The translations under genes and the position numbers were made by a program. From Microglena sp. YARC (lineage: Eukaryota > Chlorophyta > Chlorophyceae > Chlamydomonadales > Chlamydomonadaceae), in contig CM039464.1 in the NCBI GenBank assembly GCA_022414725.1, forward strand, positions 58,651,793 to 58,715,792: DNA of 64,000 nt, read 5' to 3'. Positions within the stretch are counted from its first letter, which is position 1. The number at the start of each line of letters is the position of its first letter. The notes under the pieces are model-generated. The model was not told the origin of the DNA and ran no database searches. It saw nothing but the letters and a program-made list of their open reading frames with translations. Of the stretch, positions 29,342 through 38,699 are shown one piece after another.

Positions 29342-29639
29342 TATCAGCATGAATAGCGGTGCTCTCGCTTGTTTTATGTCTTGGTGACTCCTTGTGTACT
29401 CCCTTAGAACTATCGGTCCTGACAGTACTATGTCAGCTTCCTGTTGACTGCGTCATCGGTTCTTCTGACACGCGCTGTCTAGCCTGTACCCTGATCAGGT
29501 TCCAGGCTACCGCCCCCTTTCCTCCACTGGTGCCCCTTAATGGGTCTCCTGTGCTTGTAACTTATTCTCGTCTCCGCATTTATAGATTGGCGTGCTGCAC
29601 ACACAAAGTCCACTCTCCGGAGTGTTATCCAAGCTGATA
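29342..29639 (+). repeat. Left LTR of the nested retrotransposon
   Basis: This 298-bp LTR begins TATCAGCATGAATAGCGG and ends TCCAAGCTGATA. It is identical to the right LTR by inspection. Confidence 0.95.
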
Positions 29640-31030
29640 GGTTATACGGTCCTTCATTTACTACCACTGCTTTGCGATGCAACTTCCGCGAGGACCTCCC
29701 GCCATTTTGAGAAACTCCATGACATGGATGGTCTTTCCTGGACGCGCGGGATGCGCAGTATCATTCTCAGCGATGGCTGCGACCAATCCTTCCAACGGAG
29801 GAACGGCTCCTCTTGATGATTGGCTAGACGTTTGTGCACCAGCTGCCTCTGCTAGCGGTCATGAGAGTCCTTCCGCCATCGTGGAAGTAACCCCCCCGGT
29901 CATTCCTCCATCTTCTCTTCCTTTTCCTCCCCTGCCGTCTGTCGCCTCCTCCCGTCTGTCGTAGATGACTGTGACGTGCAGACTCAAGTCGGCGACTAGC
30001 CTGGACATCGGTGGAGATACCCCGTCTTCGTCTGCTCGCGTCCTTGACGTCGCTAACCTTTCTCCGGTGTTTGAGGCTCTGCCTGCATACCGGAGGTTGC
30101 CAAGCCGACCAAGCTCCCTGCTGATGTCTACGTCGTCTTTGCCCCTTTGCTCTGCCCAGCCGACGGTCGGCTACTGGCATGAGCTTGCGCTCTAGTGGCT
30201 CTGTGCTACCTTCTGGAGAATTTTTTCGATCAAGCTGGCGGATCGCCGGCACTGCCGTAGGGTTCGCCAGAGGAGGACGACCTACGCGTCTGGACCTGGA
30301 GATTCTGGAGGTGGTAGGAGGCAGGGGGGTATGGTCAGCACCGCTACGGGTGCTGCTCCCTCTACCCCCCAACCGGGTGAGTCGAGCGATAGAGGGGGGG
30401 ACTTGAGATTGACTGATCATCGACGGCGGGATATTAGGACCTTTACATGCCTCGGCTCTGCTCTTCGCATCCTAGCGATAAATGTTCGAATTCTGCCCTT
30501 GCGATTTGCGATTTTCTGCCATTGGGTGCGATTTTCTGCACCAGGTGCGACTTGGTGCACTGTCATTCTCGTCTCCTTTTTCCCATACCTCAAATCTCGA
30601 CTTCAACCTAACGCTTCCCCACCTTCTGTGATCCCAGGTCTCGCAGCGCCGGACTTCGCCCATGCTACAGGCCGAAGTGGATGCCGTCCTGGCCCTAGTC
30701 CAGCGGCCGTGGAGGATCCTTGGCATGATATCTTGGTGGATATTTTTCTCTCTTAGGCTCCTTGTGACCCCTGGGTGCGTTCCGTGGTTCGTCAGAGGTT
30801 ACTACTTTGTCTTCCCGTGCCCCTGGTTCCCCCCTTAGGTGTATGCCTTCGCTACGTGAGTTTGAGTTCAAGTGTTTGAGTTATGATAGGGCTTAGGAAT
30901 TTTAGTTAAGTGGTATAGAGGCATGGTTGATCTCGATTAGTTGGGGCATGCATGAGTTGTTGATGATGACACTGCTCAGCATGGTGCTAGTGTGTTATCT
31001 TTGCAATCGCGTGTTCATCTAGGGAGACAA
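29640..31030 (+). pseudogene. Degraded gag/pol leader of the nested retrotransposon
   Basis: This follows the left LTR. Short frames near the start (one with an ATG near 29773 ending at 29964, rich in Pro, Ser and Ala) may derive from gag, but no zinc knuckle or protease motif is visible. Several stops and frame changes follow. It cannot be assigned beyond its position. Confidence 0.4.
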
Positions 31031-31210
31031 GACTCCTTCGGAGCTTTTCTTTGGGGTTGCACCTGAGGTGTCGTTGTTGCGTTTGTTTGGTTGCCCTTGC
31101 TATGTAATCTTAGTATTGGGCAGTCACGCAACAAGCTAGTTAGAAAGGCATTATTTGGTAGACTGGTTGGGTATTCCCTGGTGAGTAAGGGTTATTATAT
31201 TTGGGTTTCC
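31031..31210 (+). pseudogene. Copia integrase C-terminal remnant
   Basis: Translation gives TPSELFFGVAPEVSLLRLFG, then a Cys-Tyr-Val segment, a K-V-R-K block and GYSLVSKGYYIW. This is the typical end of Copia integrase (TP.E...G..P....LR.FGC..Y...GY....KGY). Frame breaks occur within the segment. The rest of pol downstream is not recognisable. Confidence 0.75.
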
Positions 31211-33323
31211 AATGTTGCGCCAGTTAGTAGTGAGTAGTGATGTACTCTCTATCTCCAGTTCAGTTCTAAACTGTCTTCCTGGGTTCTCCCTTTAGTATGG
31301 GTCCCCGTGCCCGCTTGCATCCCTCCTGTCATCAAACGGTGATATGTTATGTGTTACCGGTAATTCCCTACGCCCTTTAACAACCCCAATTGGTGTTGGC
31401 TGGCCTGGCTGGATGTATCATTGCTGCATTCTAGACCAGGGCCTGATCTTGCTGTATTGTGTGTGAAGTTTTAGGGCGGGGGGGAGTTGGATATCCAACT
31501 ATAATCTTAGCCGAATCTCAGGGGGTCGCCAGGCCCTCCTCTGTGCCACGTTTTAGCGGTGAAGCTTTAGGATTTAGACAGCCTTCGATCATAGTGGTAC
31601 CTGGATCAGGTCCATTGACTAATAGTCGCCAACCTCCGACCACCTCGGATGGCTCGCGGGTGTCGATAATTCCGACGCCTCCTGTCGTCCCTGGTGGATT
31701 ACTCGGGTCAAGCCCATGTGATGATGTAGCCGTTGCCGAATGGGTAAGTGATGATCTTGAACACTGGTCTAGCTTGATACTGCGTATGGCTGGGGTGTTA
31801 CAGTCAACCCAGGATTCATTGTTTTAGGTGCTGCTGGTTCTCATACGTAGGTTAACATGGCCCTATGTGTGAGTGCCTATTCCTCAGCACCTCCTAGACT
31901 GACTTATAGGGTAGTCTAGATTGGTGGAGCGTTACGACGCTTTGTTTAGGCAGCTTCCTTTTAGCTGTCTTTCTTGGTTTTGGTGGAAGGTGGTACTTAA
32001 TTCAGACCACCGTTATAGCGTCTTGATGGTTTCTGACTCTTAGTTCCATAGGCAGATGGTTCGTTCGGTGGAGCTCATCATAGATTAGCTATTTCTTTTT
32101 ACTCCACACTGTTTTTAGATCACCAGCCCCTCATGTGATTGGAACTTTTTGTGGAGTGTAGTAGTTATTTCCCTTTGGATTTTACTGTGTTTTGGTGGGC
32201 TGGGTCATCTTGCAGATGTCCTTGCAGTTGTACTTGCAGATGTACCGCCGCTCACCTCTTTCTTGTTCTTCCGAGTGTATTTCAAGCGCCCTTTCATTCC
32301 TTCCTTTGCAGTAAATTCTTTGAAGTCCTTTTTTCTGCGTTTCCTATTTTTCAGGTGGACAATAGGTTTTATGTACTATGGTTGTACATCTACCCTTCTA
32401 TTGTTCATTGAACTGTGTTTCCTTTGTTGGTTACAAGTTTCTTGAAAATTTTAACTTCGCATCCTTTGGATTTTTTCAGTTACTGCAGGTTTGGTTTGCT
32501 TGTGGTTAGGCGCTTGGTGTGTCTTGAGTGCATGAGTTCTTTGCGGTGCGATACCCACCTCTTAGACTGTTTTTCGTTAGTGCCGTAGCTGGGGATTTGT
32601 GATAATTAACTTTCATAAATCTTCTTACTTCCATCTTTGAGTGAGAAACCAGTTCATCATGGTTTTTTCATCCCAACCTAGTCATGAATTCTATGCTAAG
32701 AATAGTTTTTAAGGTAGTGGATTTTTCCATCGATTTTTTTTTCTTCCATCGTAGTCTTTAGTGTCCTCTTGTCTGCGTCCTTTAGGCTTTGATTCTCTCG
32801 TGTGCTGCTCTCACACGATATTTCAATCCGTCTCTTTGGTTATCATTGATTGGCGTTAGGTTCCTATTCCCGGATCGGGTTTTCTATACCGTTGTTCCCC
32901 AACTTTGATATACGAATTTTTCAGTCTTCTCTTTAGGTTAAGTTCTCGGTTCTTTCAGTCACCGTTGTTCCCCTTCCTTTGGTATTGGGATTGATTTCTG
33001 TTTGGCCTCCCTGTGATTTTCTGGTTTGGTGCCTACTATTCTGGATGAATAGTATTTTTGCGCTTACCATGGATGGTTACATTTCCAATTTGGTCTCAGC
33101 TCAGCTCGGTATGACCCAAGTTTTTTGCTGCTACATTTTCGGAGTACTACAGTGGTTTTTGGTTCATCCTTTCTCATCCTTTTATTTTAGACAAGGCTTT
33201 CTTCTGGTTTCCTGTTTTTCCGCCGTTCCTTAATAATTTTGTTTGCTACCAGTTTATGGTTCTATGTCCCCAGTGCCATAGGTGGAGTACTAGTATTGTA
33301 TGTCACCTGCGTCATAGGTGGAG
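31211..33323 (+). other. Non-coding or degraded interior of the nested retrotransposon
   Basis: A frame of about 120 codons ends at 31827 (Pro/Ser-rich, perhaps the linker between integrase and reverse transcriptase). No reverse transcriptase or RNase H motifs follow. The 3' part (32845-32905 and 33255-33323) matches the 3' untranslated region and polypurine tract of the tandem Copia family. Confidence 0.65.
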
Positions 33324-33621
33324 TATCAGCATGAATAGCGGTGCTCTCGCTTGTTTTATGTCTTGGTGACTCCTTGTGTACTCCCTTAGAACTATCGGTC
33401 CTGACAGTACTATGTCAGCTTCCTGTTGACTGCGTCATCGGTTCTTCTGACACGCGCTGTCTAGCCTGTACCCTGATCAGGTTCCAGGCTACCGCCCCCT
33501 TTCCTCCACTGGTGCCCCTTAATGGGTCTCCTGTGCTTGTAACTTATTCTCGTCTCCGCATTTATAGATTGGCGTGCTGCACACACAAAGTCCACTCTCC
33601 GGAGTGTTATCCAAGCTGATA
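33324..33621 (+). repeat. Right LTR of the nested retrotransposon
   Basis: This 298-bp LTR is identical to the left copy by inspection. It follows the purine-rich CATAGGTGGAG and is followed by the second ACATC. Confidence 0.95.
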
Positions 33622-33626
33622 ACATC
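33622..33626. repeat. Target-site duplication, right copy
   Basis: ACATC, matching 29337-29341. Confidence 0.95.
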
Positions 33627-33715
33627 CTAAGGACATCTCCTGTGGTTCCCAAATTCCAGTGATCATTTGTAAATTCCAGTAATTTTTTCTATTATTTTCT
33701 AACTTGAAATTATAC

Positions 33716-34219
33716 ATGGAGGATATTGAACAACTCAGTAAAAATTTGGAGGATGTGGAAGTGATTCAACCCAAAGCAAAGAGGGTCATGTCTGAAAAGC
33801 GGAAAGAGGTACTAGCAAGAGCACGGGAAAAAGCTTGGCAGAAAAGACGAGAATTAGGACAGCTTAGCAGATTAGAGAAACAGCTCCAGAAGTAGGAGAA
33901 ACAAGTAAAGCAACAAGAAAAGGCTACTGAGATGAAAATTCGTAAGAAGGCAGTCAATAAGAAACTGAAGACAACTATTGTTGTTAGTGATGATGACTCT
34001 GACGAAGACGAACAAGTGATAACAGATGATTCCCAGCCAGAATCAGAAGAAGTTGAAGTGAAACAGATGTCAAGACAAATAAAAAAACGCTTGAACGTTA
34101 CAAAAGTTCCAAAAATAAGCCAGGAGGAAACTGTTGAACTGTTTAGACAGAAAATAATGAATGATGGGAAACGACTGGCTTATCAATCACTCTTCCCTGG
34201 GTCACAATGCCCTTTTTAG
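33716..34219 (+). pseudogene. Coiled-coil viral protein with in-frame TAG
   Basis: The frame from ATG 33716 runs to 34219 (about 167 codons) and is interrupted by one TAG at 33893-33895, between codons for LEKQLQK and EKQVKQQ. Both sides are in the same register and have the same Lys/Glu/Gln-rich heptad character, so they are one gene. A CAG to TAG change would explain it. The middle carries an acidic run (SDDDSDEDEQ), the end a basic helix. It may be a scaffold or DNA-associated protein; no family is recognised. Confidence 0.65.
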
Positions 34220-34245
34220 TAAAATATTATGTCCTGTAAAAATAG

Positions 34246-35084
34246 ATGAATATCACAGAAAACGCAGTCAGTAATTTTATTCATAAAAAACTCGTTTATA
34301 AGCCAACACGTCTTTGCCACGCAACTATTTTGTAGCCCTTTTCATTGGGAGCCGAGGGACTGGTAAAACATATTCTGTTTGCCAATTATTGAAACAATAT
34401 GAGCTTGCGGGTTTTGATAAAAACCAAGCTATGAGAGTTATTTTTTTTAGCCCCACGCATGATGCAAATCCAGTATTCAATTGTCTGAAGATTGATCCTT
34501 CTGATATTGTAAATGATTACAGTGACTCCAAGCTTTTAGAAGTTATAGAAGACATCAAACAAGAAAAACAAAACACTGCAGAATACAAGAAAGATTTGCA
34601 AGTTTGGTCAAAGTTTTTCAATGGAAAAATAGATGCATTGACATTTGATGAGATAGATTTTCTTGAGAGAACTGCATACCAAAAGCCTACTTGTCGATAT
34701 CCAAACGATGCAATAAATTATTTTGTATTGGATGATCTGGTGGGTAGTAGTGCATTCAAAAGTTTGGGTAAATCAGCATTGACAAACTTGGTTTTGAAGA
34801 ACAGGCATTTGGGTATAAACATCATGATTTGCTCACAGAATTTGAAAGCTATACCCAATAGCATCAGAACTAATACTTCATTGTTCGTTTTATTCAAGTT
34901 TGCATCAACCAAAATATTGGTAGATCTTCATGATGAAGTCAGCTCTACTCTCACCTTGAAGAAGTTTGAGAGGCTGTATATACATGCAACACAGGATGAG
35001 CATGACTCTCTTGTTATAGATTTCACAGGAGACAAACTAAATAGGTTCAAGAAAAACTTTGATATTTTTCTGAACCTGCAATAA
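34246..35084 (+). CDS. A32-like genome-packaging ATPase, frameshifted near the start
   Basis: The main open frame is 34314-35084. Its core shows Walker A GSRGTGKT, an extended strand RVIFFSPTHD, Walker B YFVLDDLVGS (about residues 136-145 of that frame) and NRHLGINIMICSQNLKAIP with the post-Walker-B SQ motif. This is the FtsK/HerA-type packaging ATPase of Polinton-like viruses, virophages and large DNA viruses, which drives DNA into the capsid. That frame has no ATG (TTG at 34314, TAA just upstream at 34299). An ATG at 34246 opens the next register with a plausible N-terminus ending in KPTRL, so one base was probably lost near 34313. Confidence 0.85.
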
Positions 35085-35117
35085 AACATTTTATTTTTTC
35101 TAACTGATTGTTAAAGA

Positions 35118-35363
35118 ATGGCCTCTTTGTCACAAGAATACAAGCAAACGAATGAATACAAAAACTTCAGAGCTGCAATTTTAGACATGTCTCCTAGTCT
35201 ACCTGGATACTTGGTAGATGTAGCTATTTCTGTACATATCAATAAACCATTGTTGTATAGGGACAAGAAAGCTATCAGGAAAGACTTGCTGAATAAAATT
35301 AAACCTGTTTCTGGTACTGAGGTTTTAGATGGCTTGGTTACAATACAAAATGTTACAGTATAA
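35118..35363 (+). CDS. Small viral protein, unknown function
   Basis: This 81-residue protein starts at ATG 35118, 33 bp after the ATPase gene. It is mixed helix and strand with a basic C-terminal half. No family is recognised. Position between the ATPase and a structural protein suggests a morphogenesis role. Confidence 0.6.
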   Translation: MASLSQEYKQTNEYKNFRAAILDMSPSLPGYLVDVAISVHINKPLLYRDKKAIRKDLLNKIKPVSGTEVLDGLVTIQNVTV

Positions 35364-35381
35364 TATATCCCATCTTATAAA

Positions 35382-36210
35382 ATGTCTCCACCTGTCTTGA
35401 AAACACAATTGTTGTACATATCAAGCACGTTTCGAACAAGTGAAACGCCTGACAATTTCACAACATCATTGCCTGCAGGAGTCCTGCAAAATCCCTATGG
35501 AGGGAGGACGAAAGTCACAGTTGCAGATGTCATCATCAACAGGTGTTTTTATTCGATTAGAGCAAGTGACAATGACTTTATTGTTAACAACAATGGTACC
35601 AAGACATCAATCAGAATTCCAATTGGGAACTATACCCTTAATTCTTGGCTGACAGAATTGGGTGTGTTGCTTACGGGATGGACAATAACCCATAATGAAA
35701 CAAACGGGCTTTGTATATTCAACCCTCCTGGGCCAGGGTATTCATTCGAATTCAAAGATAAAAGTAGTTATTTGTTTGGGTTTCTGCCTCACGAAACACC
35801 TGGTGGTGCTCCCATTGTTAGCTCCTTTCCATTGCGTTTAAATCTTGAAAGTTTCCTGACAATCCATCACAATTTACCCAAGGTAACTAACAGTGCTATC
35901 AACAATTTCAGACAAAACAATATGCAGGAATCTGATGTATTAATCCGTCTACCTGTTAATGTTGAAAGTTTTGCCAACATCATTTATCAGAATACAGCAG
36001 ACGACTTTTCTTTCTATAACAAGCGCCTCACATGTGTCAGAATTGAGTTTGAGCATTAAAGATGAACATAAAGACTCTATAGGGCCTGTTCCCTACGACT
36101 GGAGCATCACTCTCAGAATAGATTATGAATCTGATACTGATCCTATGAATTCTATTTTATCAATTTTGAAATCCATAGACCAGAAATTGCTTTTACTTTC
36201 CATCAAATAA
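35382..36210 (+). CDS. Structural viral protein, frameshifted near the C-terminus
   Basis: The open frame 35382-36059 gives 225 residues. The opening LYISSTFRTSETPDNFTTSL, then KVTVADVIINRCFYSI, SIRIPIGNYTLNSWLTELG and YLFGF, resembles a family found in Polinton-like and large DNA viruses that starts with Y..S..R....NF...LP and has a P.GNY motif. Its role is poorly defined, probably minor capsid. After RIEFEH the frame stops, but the next register continues as LSIKDEHKDSIGPVPYDWSITLRIDY to 36210, the ending expected for this family. One extra T in a TTT run near 36048 explains the break. The full length would be about 275 residues. Confidence 0.7.
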
Positions 36211-36227
36211 TATAAAAGAGTATATTA

Positions 36228-36527
36228 ATGGGATTCTTTAATACTCTCAAATCTGGCGTTGGTAAGGCTGTAGGCACTTTCGGGAATGTGGTTAGGAAGG
36301 TAGCTGATTTCGGTGGAGGTGTAGCTCGGAAGGTGGGACAATTTTCGGGACCAGTGTCCAATGCGGCAGCCTCCATTGCTGACTTGTTGGGACAGGGAGG
36401 GGTAGCGGACGGAATAAGGGGCGTAGGAAGCGCGTTACAGCAGTTCAGTCCACAAGTTGAAAAAATACTATCCAAAGCGATTGGGGTAGGCCGAATAGCT
36501 CAAGGGTTAGCAAAAGTCATCAAGTAG
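36228..36527 (+). CDS. Small glycine-rich amphipathic virion protein (putative)
   Basis: This 99-residue protein starts at ATG 36228 behind an ATAATATAAAAG stretch. It alternates Gly, Val, Ala and basic residues (for example GVGKAVGTFGNVVRKVADFG) and could form amphipathic helices. Short proteins of this type occur at the end of structural operons in related viruses and may act on membranes or coat the DNA, by analogy with adenovirus protein VI. It is the last gene before the right terminal region. Confidence 0.6.
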   Translation: MGFFNTLKSGVGKAVGTFGNVVRKVADFGGGVARKVGQFSGPVSNAAASIADLLGQGGVADGIRGVGSALQQFSPQVEKILSKAIGVGRIAQGLAKVIK

Positions 36528-37050
36528 TGAGTAGCAGCAGCTCCCGTCACGCAGTGATGAATCGTGGGCTGAACGGGAACCTGGAGACAGTCGGGTCCTG
36601 CCGCGGCTCCTGACTTCCTCTTGACTTCCTCGGCTTCGTCTCACGGCTGAATCGGCAGACGGTTGCAGTTGGTTCCTGTCGGGGAGAGTAGAAATGTGTA
36701 ACGAAGTGTAATCAAGTATGCCGCGAGTCATCACTACGTGACGGGAGCTGACGCGACTCCCTCTTGACTTTCAGCCACGCTGTCCTTTGGGGGTCGTAGT
36801 TGGCATGCCCCCGAATCTTCATTTTTGAGTCGCGCGGAGTCATTCATTCGTCATTCATTCGTCATTCTTTTCTTCCTTCTGGCGGGACTCGCGTCAGCTC
36901 CTACAGACAATTCCAACGACCACTGGAGGGGCAACCACGACTAATGCAGGGGCAACCACGGTACCTCCTGCTCCTGGACGGAGCAAGATGCACAAAGGGC
37001 CTACGCGAAGCAGTACTGCAGTACTGCAGGGGCAACCACGATACTGTGGG
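36528..37050. other. Right subterminal region of the virus, repeat-rich, no gene
   Basis: This holds short inverted and direct repeats, including TCCCGTCACGCAGTGATG against CATCACTACGTGACGGGA, two ATTCATTCGTC units and several GGGGCAACCACG units. It is GC-richer than the genes. Short frames here have no recognisable motif. Confidence 0.6.
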
Positions 37051-38058
37051 GCAACCACTCCTCCTCCTGCGAGTAGCGGGGGCGGAACGGTAACCGGTAG
37101 ACAGTCGCATCCTGCGCGGAGAGTAGAAAGGTGTAACAAAGTGTAACGAAGTCTGGCTAATCGTATTTTGTCGTAAATTGTCGTACAATGATTCGGCTGG
37201 AATTCTACGGGGGGGCAAGGATGATACTGTCATCCTTGGGGGGGGGGGTAAACGTTGTACTGGGCCTGCAGACGACTACTATTTTTTCTTATCCATTCGT
37301 GTAACCTCCCGTCATGCAGTGATGGTCGCGTCAGATCCCGAATCTTAGGCGAATTGTTGGGGCAAATTACGGTACTGCACGATCTTTTGAGAGAAAGACG
37401 ACAGAACGCCCACAAAAACAAATAGCCCGGGCCATCGCTAGAGAGTCGCGGAAAATACCTACCCTTCTTTGGCATTTTTCGGAATTTTCTATATCTACTC
37501 GGGAAAGATGCCGTCGTGCCGCTAGTGCCATACTTACTTGTGCACCCTTCGACAGTGACTAGGCAGTCTTCTTCGGGATGACTGCCGAGTTCAAACGTCA
37601 AGTGGTTCGGGGCGCAGTTTGACTTAAATCTACCTAGAAGATGAGGTGACGTGACTGAAAATACAACTTGTCTGAAATTTGCTTCGAGTCGGAGAAGAGG
37701 TGACTGTCTTTGCGAGTTTATTGAGCTGCCTGCCGTTTGCAAACGTCAGTTGGTGCGGTCCAAATGGAATTTGTAGGGCGAACCCTTAGGTTCCCTAGCG
37801 CATCCGTTTGGCGCACCCGTTTTGGCGCGCCCGTTTTGCTCGTCCGGCAGTACGCCTGATGTACCGAAGTCGCTACCCATGGAGGGGCGGTAACTAGGGG
37901 GGGGGGGGGGGGGGGGGGAGTTATGGTTATCGCGAAAATGGTTAACTTGATTGGCGAGATAACTGACGCGAAAAGTGTCGTGTAAACGCTTCGTAGTTAG
38001 TTAACTGTACATCTTAACCGTAACTGGCCGAGATAACCTGCTCGTGTAAACGCCCTCT
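37051..38058 (-). repeat. Right terminal inverted repeat of the virus
   Basis: The inner part (37051-37530) is the inverse of the left inner repeat, with shared stretches such as GACGACTACTATTTTTTCTT and CCCACAAAAACAAATAGCCC. The outer 39 bp (38020-38058) mirror the left end. The middle differs and includes a 22-G run at 37897-37918. A second TTTACACG unit lies inside the end, at about 37980. Confidence 0.85.
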
Positions 38059-38690
38059 AAGGGGCATTTTCTGTACTCCTGACCGCAGGGTCTGACCGTG
38101 TGTGAGGAACCGCGGTTTCTCGAGGGTCGCGGTCCCAGCGCACTCATTTTCGCACTGATTCCAATTCTAGAGCTACAACGGCGTATTTCTGAATGTGCTC
38201 GTCATTTTGATGCCACCAATCCCGCTTCATCTTGCGCACTGTCTGCCCCTGGTCCCCGTTGCGTCTCAGATGCAGATATCCGAACTGGGTGCGTCTCACG
38301 ATGCAGATCTTGGAGTCCTACGGAACAACACTGGTTGTTATCCCAAGTTGCTGAGAGTGAAGAGAAGCGAGGGTAGGAAGTGAGCGGATGGGCGCTGGGC
38401 GCTGGGCGCTAAGCGCCGCATCACGTCGAAACTCCGACTCGTCAGGTCCCGTTCTATAAATTGACTCGGGTCATGACTCCCCCAACGAAACTACCAATTG
38501 CGATAGTTTCGCCTACGTCCAATTTTTCAAAAGCATATGTTTTACGAACGCTGCTGTTTCCAGACTACCATCTACTGACCTCCACCACCCACTACATCCA
38601 CTGACCTGAAGCATCCCCCCCCCCCCCCCTTGTTGACGCCCCCTCCCCCACCCTCACCCTCCCGGCCACGCAGACACACCTGTCTACACC
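38059..38690. other. Right flank of the virus; no gene recognised
   Basis: Short frames only (for example 38098-38376), without motifs. It includes a direct TGGGCGC repeat near 38390-38410 and a C homopolymer near 38613-38629. Confidence 0.45.
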
Positions 38691-38699
38691 TACACCCAT

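Larger units (their letters stand above)
29342..33621 (+). mobile_element. Copia-family LTR retrotransposon inserted in the virus
   Basis: The element is 4280 bp, with 298-bp LTRs at each end and an ACATC target duplication. LTR ends (TATCAGC/GCTGATA), the purine tract and the CCCGGATCGGG segment are shared with the tandem Copia family at 1-10171, but the LTR is about 26 bp shorter and diverged. The interior keeps a recognisable integrase C-terminal stretch but no open reverse transcriptase or RNase H frame. It is therefore non-autonomous and was presumably mobilised by relatives. The LTRs are identical by inspection, which implies recent insertion. Confidence 0.93.
29171..33662 (+). pseudogene. 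Small viral gene interrupted by a retrotransposon
   Basis: A frame begins at ATG 29171, two bases after the stop of the preceding gene, and runs 57 codons to 29341, where the LTR element begins. Discounting the element and one copy of the 5-bp duplication, the frame continues at 33627 for 11 more codons to a TGA at 33660-33662. The intact protein would have been about 68 residues, basic and Leu-rich, of unknown function. It was tightly coupled to the capsid genes. Confidence 0.7.
20231..38058. mobile_element. Endogenous Polinton-like virus, about 17.8 kb with nested insertion
   Basis: The outer ends are inverted repeats starting AGAGGGCGTTTACACGAG. Inside lie two divergent gene blocks: integrase, helicase, small proteins and an S74 fibre protein on minus, and capsid proteins, packaging ATPase and other structural proteins on plus. 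A putative double jelly-roll capsid protein, an A32-like ATPase and a retroviral-type integrase between terminal inverted repeats define the Polinton, Polinton-like virus and virophage world. Without the 4285-bp retrotransposon and its target duplication the element is about 13.5 kb. Genes are intronless and AT-rich, unlike the flanks. No clear target-site duplication is seen at the ends (CCCTTA on the left, AAGGGG on the right). Several genes are frameshifted. Confidence 0.9.

Noticed and set aside
29359..29637. 92-codon frame in both LTRs of the nested element, and 71-codon frames in the tandem LTRs
   Set aside because: Open by chance within non-coding LTR sequence; they do not resemble any retrotransposon protein.
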